Below are positions 41,310 through 42,624 of a stretch of 42,624 bases of DNA, piece after piece. The notes under the pieces were generated by a model. It did not search any database. It was not told the origin of the DNA and worked only from the letters and a program-made list of their open reading frames with translations. The translations under genes and the position numbers were made by a program. The DNA comes from E44-bin88 sp034419075. Its GTDB lineage: Bacteria > Chloroflexota > Dehalococcoidia > Dehalococcoidales > BS750m-G39. The DNA lies in the NCBI GenBank assembly GCA_034419075.1, contig DAOULR010000024.1, positions 1 through 42,624 on the forward strand. Direction: 5' to 3'. Every line of letters begins with the position of its first letter. Position 1 is the stretch's first letter.

Positions 41310-42506
41310 TTAGGCTACAGCTACTTTTTCCCTCTTTCGGCTACGCTTCGGCTTCCGCTCGGTAAACTCTGGCTCGGTTGCTGGCTCGGCTTCTGGCTCG
41401 GTTGTTGGCTCTGGCTCGGCTTGCTCGGTGTCCTCTGGCTCGGCTTCCACTTCCGCCTTGCTGTCAGCGGTCAGCATCGGCATTACTACCAGTTGATAGC
41501 CATCAACAGTAAAGAGAACAGGCGACTTGCCATCGGTGAGCTTGAAGTCCACCATACCCCCGCAGGCTCTCAAAGCCTCGGCAAGGTATGCGCCGTCAAG
41601 CCTTACCTTGACTTCCCCGCCCTCAATATCGGCTGGCATAGCGACTTCCCCTTTATCATTGGGGCTGGACATCACCACACCGCCGTTAAGGTGAAGGTCT
41701 ATCGGGTAAGACTTGCTATCGGCTAGGACTTTCAGTGAGGCAATCGCCTTGACCGCTTCCACAGTGTCAAGGTGTGCGGTAGTGTTTGTCTTGGTGGGTA
41801 TGAGCTTCTCATAATCAGGGAATTGACCTTCAGCACCCCGCCACTTATACCGAGTTATCTCGGTGTCAATGACAAGGCTTTGTCCGTCAAGGCTTTCCCC
41901 GCTTGCTTCAAAGCTCAAGTTGACCCGATGCGCTTTCCGCAGGGCATTGGCTATTCCCCGCAGGTCGTCACGGGTAATCAGGGCTTCACCCTCACCGTCA
42001 TAGTCCAGCATTACCACCGCCAGTCTGAAACCATCGGCACTCACCATTATGAGCTTACCCTCTTTAGCTCGGAAGAGGACACTTTGTAAGACAGGTCGGT
42101 TATCCTCTTTAGTGGTAAAGGGCAACACCCTGTTAAGTGCTTCCGATAGCTCCAGCCCGCCGATGTTCGGCTTGACTGTTCGGTTAGGGCTTATCCTGAC
42201 TTCGCACAGGGTCATCGGTGTTTTCTCACCAATCCACGCCGAGTCCTCAAGATAGCCGGTATTGTTACCGCAGGTTATCTTAAGCCGTTTATCGGAAGCC
42301 CGCACCTCGCTGGCACTCCCGCCGTCTGGCACGATTTTAACGATGTTACTGCCAGACAAGGCTCTCAGGTAACCGAGTAAGCCTTTCCGCCCAATGGTAA
42401 AGTCCAGCAGCATTACCCTCTCGGATAAGGCTCTGGACAGGGCGTTTACCAGTGTCCTTCTGTGAAGGACTGCTCCCGAACCTGAACGCTTGCCCACGAT
42501 ATTCAA
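41310..42506 (-). CDS. dnaN: Divergent DNA polymerase III beta-type sliding clamp
   Basis: The 398-residue protein matches the bacterial sliding clamp, strongest in the second and third domains: LSEALNRVLPFTTKEDNRPVLQSVLFRAKEGKLIMVSADGFRLAVV (domain II start) and EGQFPDYEKLIPTK with TVEAVKAIASLKVLADSK (domain III). It ends with FTVDGYQLVVMPM, the family's C-terminal pattern (usually MPMR/L), which lines the client-binding cleft. An unusual Glu/Pro-rich tail (about 35 residues of EPE/TEPE units) and a basic end (KPKRSRKREK) follow. Domain I is weakly conserved. The start is TTG at 42506, 14 bases after GGGGGTG, or possibly GTG at 42497. Located with small unknown genes instead of dnaA/gyrB, so it is probably an element-encoded second clamp. 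Confidence 0.85.
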   Translation of the reverse strand: MNIVGKRSGSGAVLHRRTLVNALSRALSERVMLLDFTIGRKGLLGYLRALSGSNIVKIVPDGGSASEVRASDKRLKITCGNNTGYLEDSAWIGEKTPMTLCEVRISPNRTVKPNIGGLELSEALNRVLPFTTKEDNRPVLQSVLFRAKEGKLIMVSADGFRLAVVMLDYDGEGEALITRDDLRGIANALRKAHRVNLSFEASGESLDGQSLVIDTEITRYKWRGAEGQFPDYEKLIPTKTNTTAHLDTVEAVKAIASLKVLADSKSYPIDLHLNGGVVMSSPNDKGEVAMPADIEGGEVKVRLDGAYLAEALRACGGMVDFKLTDGKSPVLFTVDGYQLVVMPMLTADSKAEVEAEPEDTEQAEPEPTTEPEAEPATEPEFTERKPKRSRKREKVAVA

Positions 42507-42537
42507 TTGTTCTATTTGAACACCCCCTATTGGCTAT

Positions 42538-42560
42538 CCGATAGTGGGCAAGGCTATCGG
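42538..42560. promoter_or_regulatory. Inverted repeat upstream of the clamp gene
   Basis: CCGATAG and CTATCGG flank a 9-base spacer; a partial third copy (GGCTATCCG) adjoins it. It lies 32 bases before the clamp start codon, a position suitable for an operator. Confidence 0.4.
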
Positions 42561-42624
42561 CTTCACCTAGTAGTAAGCTACCTATAATCCGCAACTCGCT
42601 GGCATTATCGGGCTTCCACTATAT

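Noticed and set aside
26484..42624. Integrase, transposase, prophage structural genes or a second tRNA-Ala repeat
   Set aside because: None found; the mobile-element inference rests only on gene content, boundary at a tRNA and composition.

Overview
The window looks like chromosomal DNA of a Dehalococcoidia-class (Chloroflexota) anaerobe. It opens inside the 3' part of a 16S rRNA gene that resembles Dehalococcoides-type sequences by eye. That gene ends in its own terminator and is followed by a protein gene rather than by a tRNA or 23S, so the rRNA genes are unlinked, as in known Dehalococcoidia. An AOR-family tungsto/molybdo-enzyme, enolase-superfamily and SDR enzymes, and many lipoproteins fit an anaerobic, single-membrane lifestyle. 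The lineage call is from memory of sequence patterns and was not searched.

Layout. 1-3.9 kb: 16S end, AlkD-type DNA glycosylase, lipoprotein FKBP/SlyD-like isomerase, MBL-fold hydrolase, GYD protein, tRNA-Ile(GAT), and a 57-residue gene just behind the tRNA. 3.9-11.5 kb: small-molecule catabolism: AhpD-like protein, APC permease and enolase-superfamily enzyme (one minus-strand operon); NTF2-like protein, SDR and cupin (plus-strand operon); a second SDR; aldehyde ferredoxin oxidoreductase. 11.7-15.7 kb: opine-dehydrogenase-like enzyme and a three-gene ABC importer. 15.7-18.6 kb: thiol-redox operon (CcdA, two TlpA-like lipoproteins, a small Cys-containing protein). 18.7-20.2 kb: RecB-like nuclease and CsaA-like protein. 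20.5-26.2 kb: surface cluster of four collagen-like lipoproteins, one with five 54-residue repeats and a tail-fibre-like C-terminus, plus a membrane-anchored DNRLRE protein.

At tRNA-Ala(TGC) (26.4 kb) the character changes. From 39.2 down to 26.5 kb runs one AT-richer minus-strand operon of seven genes: winged-helix regulator, NurA-like nuclease, HerA-like ATPase with a degenerate P-loop, large N6-adenine methyltransferase with a nuclease-like N-terminus, B12-binding-type radical SAM enzyme, small PD-(D/E)XK protein, and a 1497-residue Avs-like STAND NTPase with an N-terminal nuclease. A sigma70-type promoter (TTGACA-18-TATACT) lies directly in front of the first ATG. I read this as a defence operon of a composition I do not recognise, and as the most interesting part of the window.

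From 39.3 kb to the right edge is a second minus-strand operon of mobile-element type: a divergent DNA polymerase sliding clamp and four small unknown proteins. Two of the four carry short peptides matching the beta-clamp-binding consensus, one at the N-terminus (QLDLF) and one at the C-terminus (QPALF), which suggests an element-encoded clamp and clients. No integrase, transposase or second attachment site is visible; the element probably continues past the right edge.
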